Shown: one piece after another, positions 56,482 through 56,711 of the stretch | Numbering within the stretch: the stretch's first letter is position 1 | Layout: every line of letters begins with the position of its first letter | Source: Gnetum montanum | Lineage: Eukaryota > Streptophyta > Gnetopsida > Gnetales > Gnetaceae | NCBI GenBank assembly: GCA_015680685.1 | Contig: MNCI01009279.1 | Location: forward strand, 33,440 to 90,150 | Length of the DNA: 56,711 nt | Direction: 5' to 3' | Notes under the pieces: generated by a model | Databases searched by the model: none | The model's input: the letters and a program-made list of their open reading frames with translations, nothing else | What the model was told of the DNA's origin: nothing | Program-made: the position numbers and the translations under genes

Positions 56482-56679
56482 TCATGATATGATATTTTCT
56501 TGAAAGAGGAAAGAGGAAATTAAGTTGACTCCGGAACCTGAGTCAAGAAGAGCTCGATGTGGTGCATTTCCAACGATTTGCAAATAAATAAAGGGACTCC
56601 CAGGGTCAGTTAGTTTCCTGGGAAGGTGGCCTACCTTGATCCAGTCAGTTACAGTATGTGTTAACATAACCGTATGCAT
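56482..56679 (-). pseudogene. Retropepsin fragment of a different retroelement
   Basis: A short frame contains LYLQIVG-like SPFIYLQIVGNAPHRALLDS followed by GSGVNLISSFLF. LLDSGSGVNLI is a normal Asp-Ser-Gly retropepsin loop, unlike the Asp-Asp-Gly of the Tat-like family. The frame ends ENIIS and is not joined to other recognised domains within the window, so it is a fragment or one exon-sized piece of a gene mostly outside. Confidence 0.6.
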
Positions 56680-56711
56680 TATGCTCTTTTGGACTGAAGG
56701 GTTCTCCGAAG

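Overview
The window is plant-type nuclear repeat DNA. It holds no rRNA, tRNA, CRISPR array or ordinary host gene that I can support. Nearly all of it is a stack of related, decayed LTR retrotransposons of the Ty3/gypsy Tat-like kind. The evidence is a Tat-type gag zinc knuckle, a retropepsin, an RT with a YVDD/YIDD box, two successive RNase H domains (one gypsy-type, one archaeal-like) and an H2C2/DDE integrase. The host is probably a land plant with a large, repeat-rich genome. A fern or other non-flowering plant is a guess; the sequence does not fix the species. Runs of n show that this is draft assembly.

Layout. Element A (minus strand) is the oldest. Its 5' LTR is 54226-55741, its gag-protease is about 53923-50162, its pol is 7783-4307, and its 3' end leaves the window on the left. 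Element E (plus strand, 11054-46850) is inserted in A and flanked by the target duplication CCATG (11049-11053 and 46851-46855). Its 1,596-bp LTRs are 11054-12649 and 45255-46850. Element B (minus strand, from 15627) is inserted in E's gag-protease frame at the target GAAGC. Its 3' LTR is 15627-16894, its pol 21772-18285 and its gag-protease 31354-27493. B's own 5' end is gone: at about 31362 the sequence switches to a second copy of E's gag (31362-32905), followed by another B-type LTR (32906-34143) and GAAGC again, after which E's protease continues. Element I (plus strand, 3' end only, 1-3011) sits in A's 3' untranslated region.

The notable part is a gene that A, B and E all carry in antisense orientation between protease and pol: 8460-11053 plus 46851-49535 in A, 22468-26966 in B, and 39625-35499 (minus strand) in E. 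It has about eight exons with matching splice sites. It encodes an N-terminal HAD/FCP1-like domain with an altered catalytic motif, a middle domain resembling the putative plant transposon protein family, and a C-terminal coiled coil. Because it lies antisense to the retroelement RNA, its introns would not be removed during retrotransposition, which explains how an intron-containing gene can travel.

Two kinds of non-coding structure belong to the same system. First, arrays of a short dyad unit, GTC-N6-GAC followed by TAAACTGGC in the sense strand, lie after protease, before pol and after pol. The arms covary between units (GTC/GAC against GGCC/GGCC). Second, the LTRs carry dense GCGT-based palindromes whose form differs between elements, and the same form recurs in the non-coding parts of that element's own antisense gene. 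All protein genes here carry stop codons or frameshifts, so these copies are relics, but the shared plan implies a once-active family.
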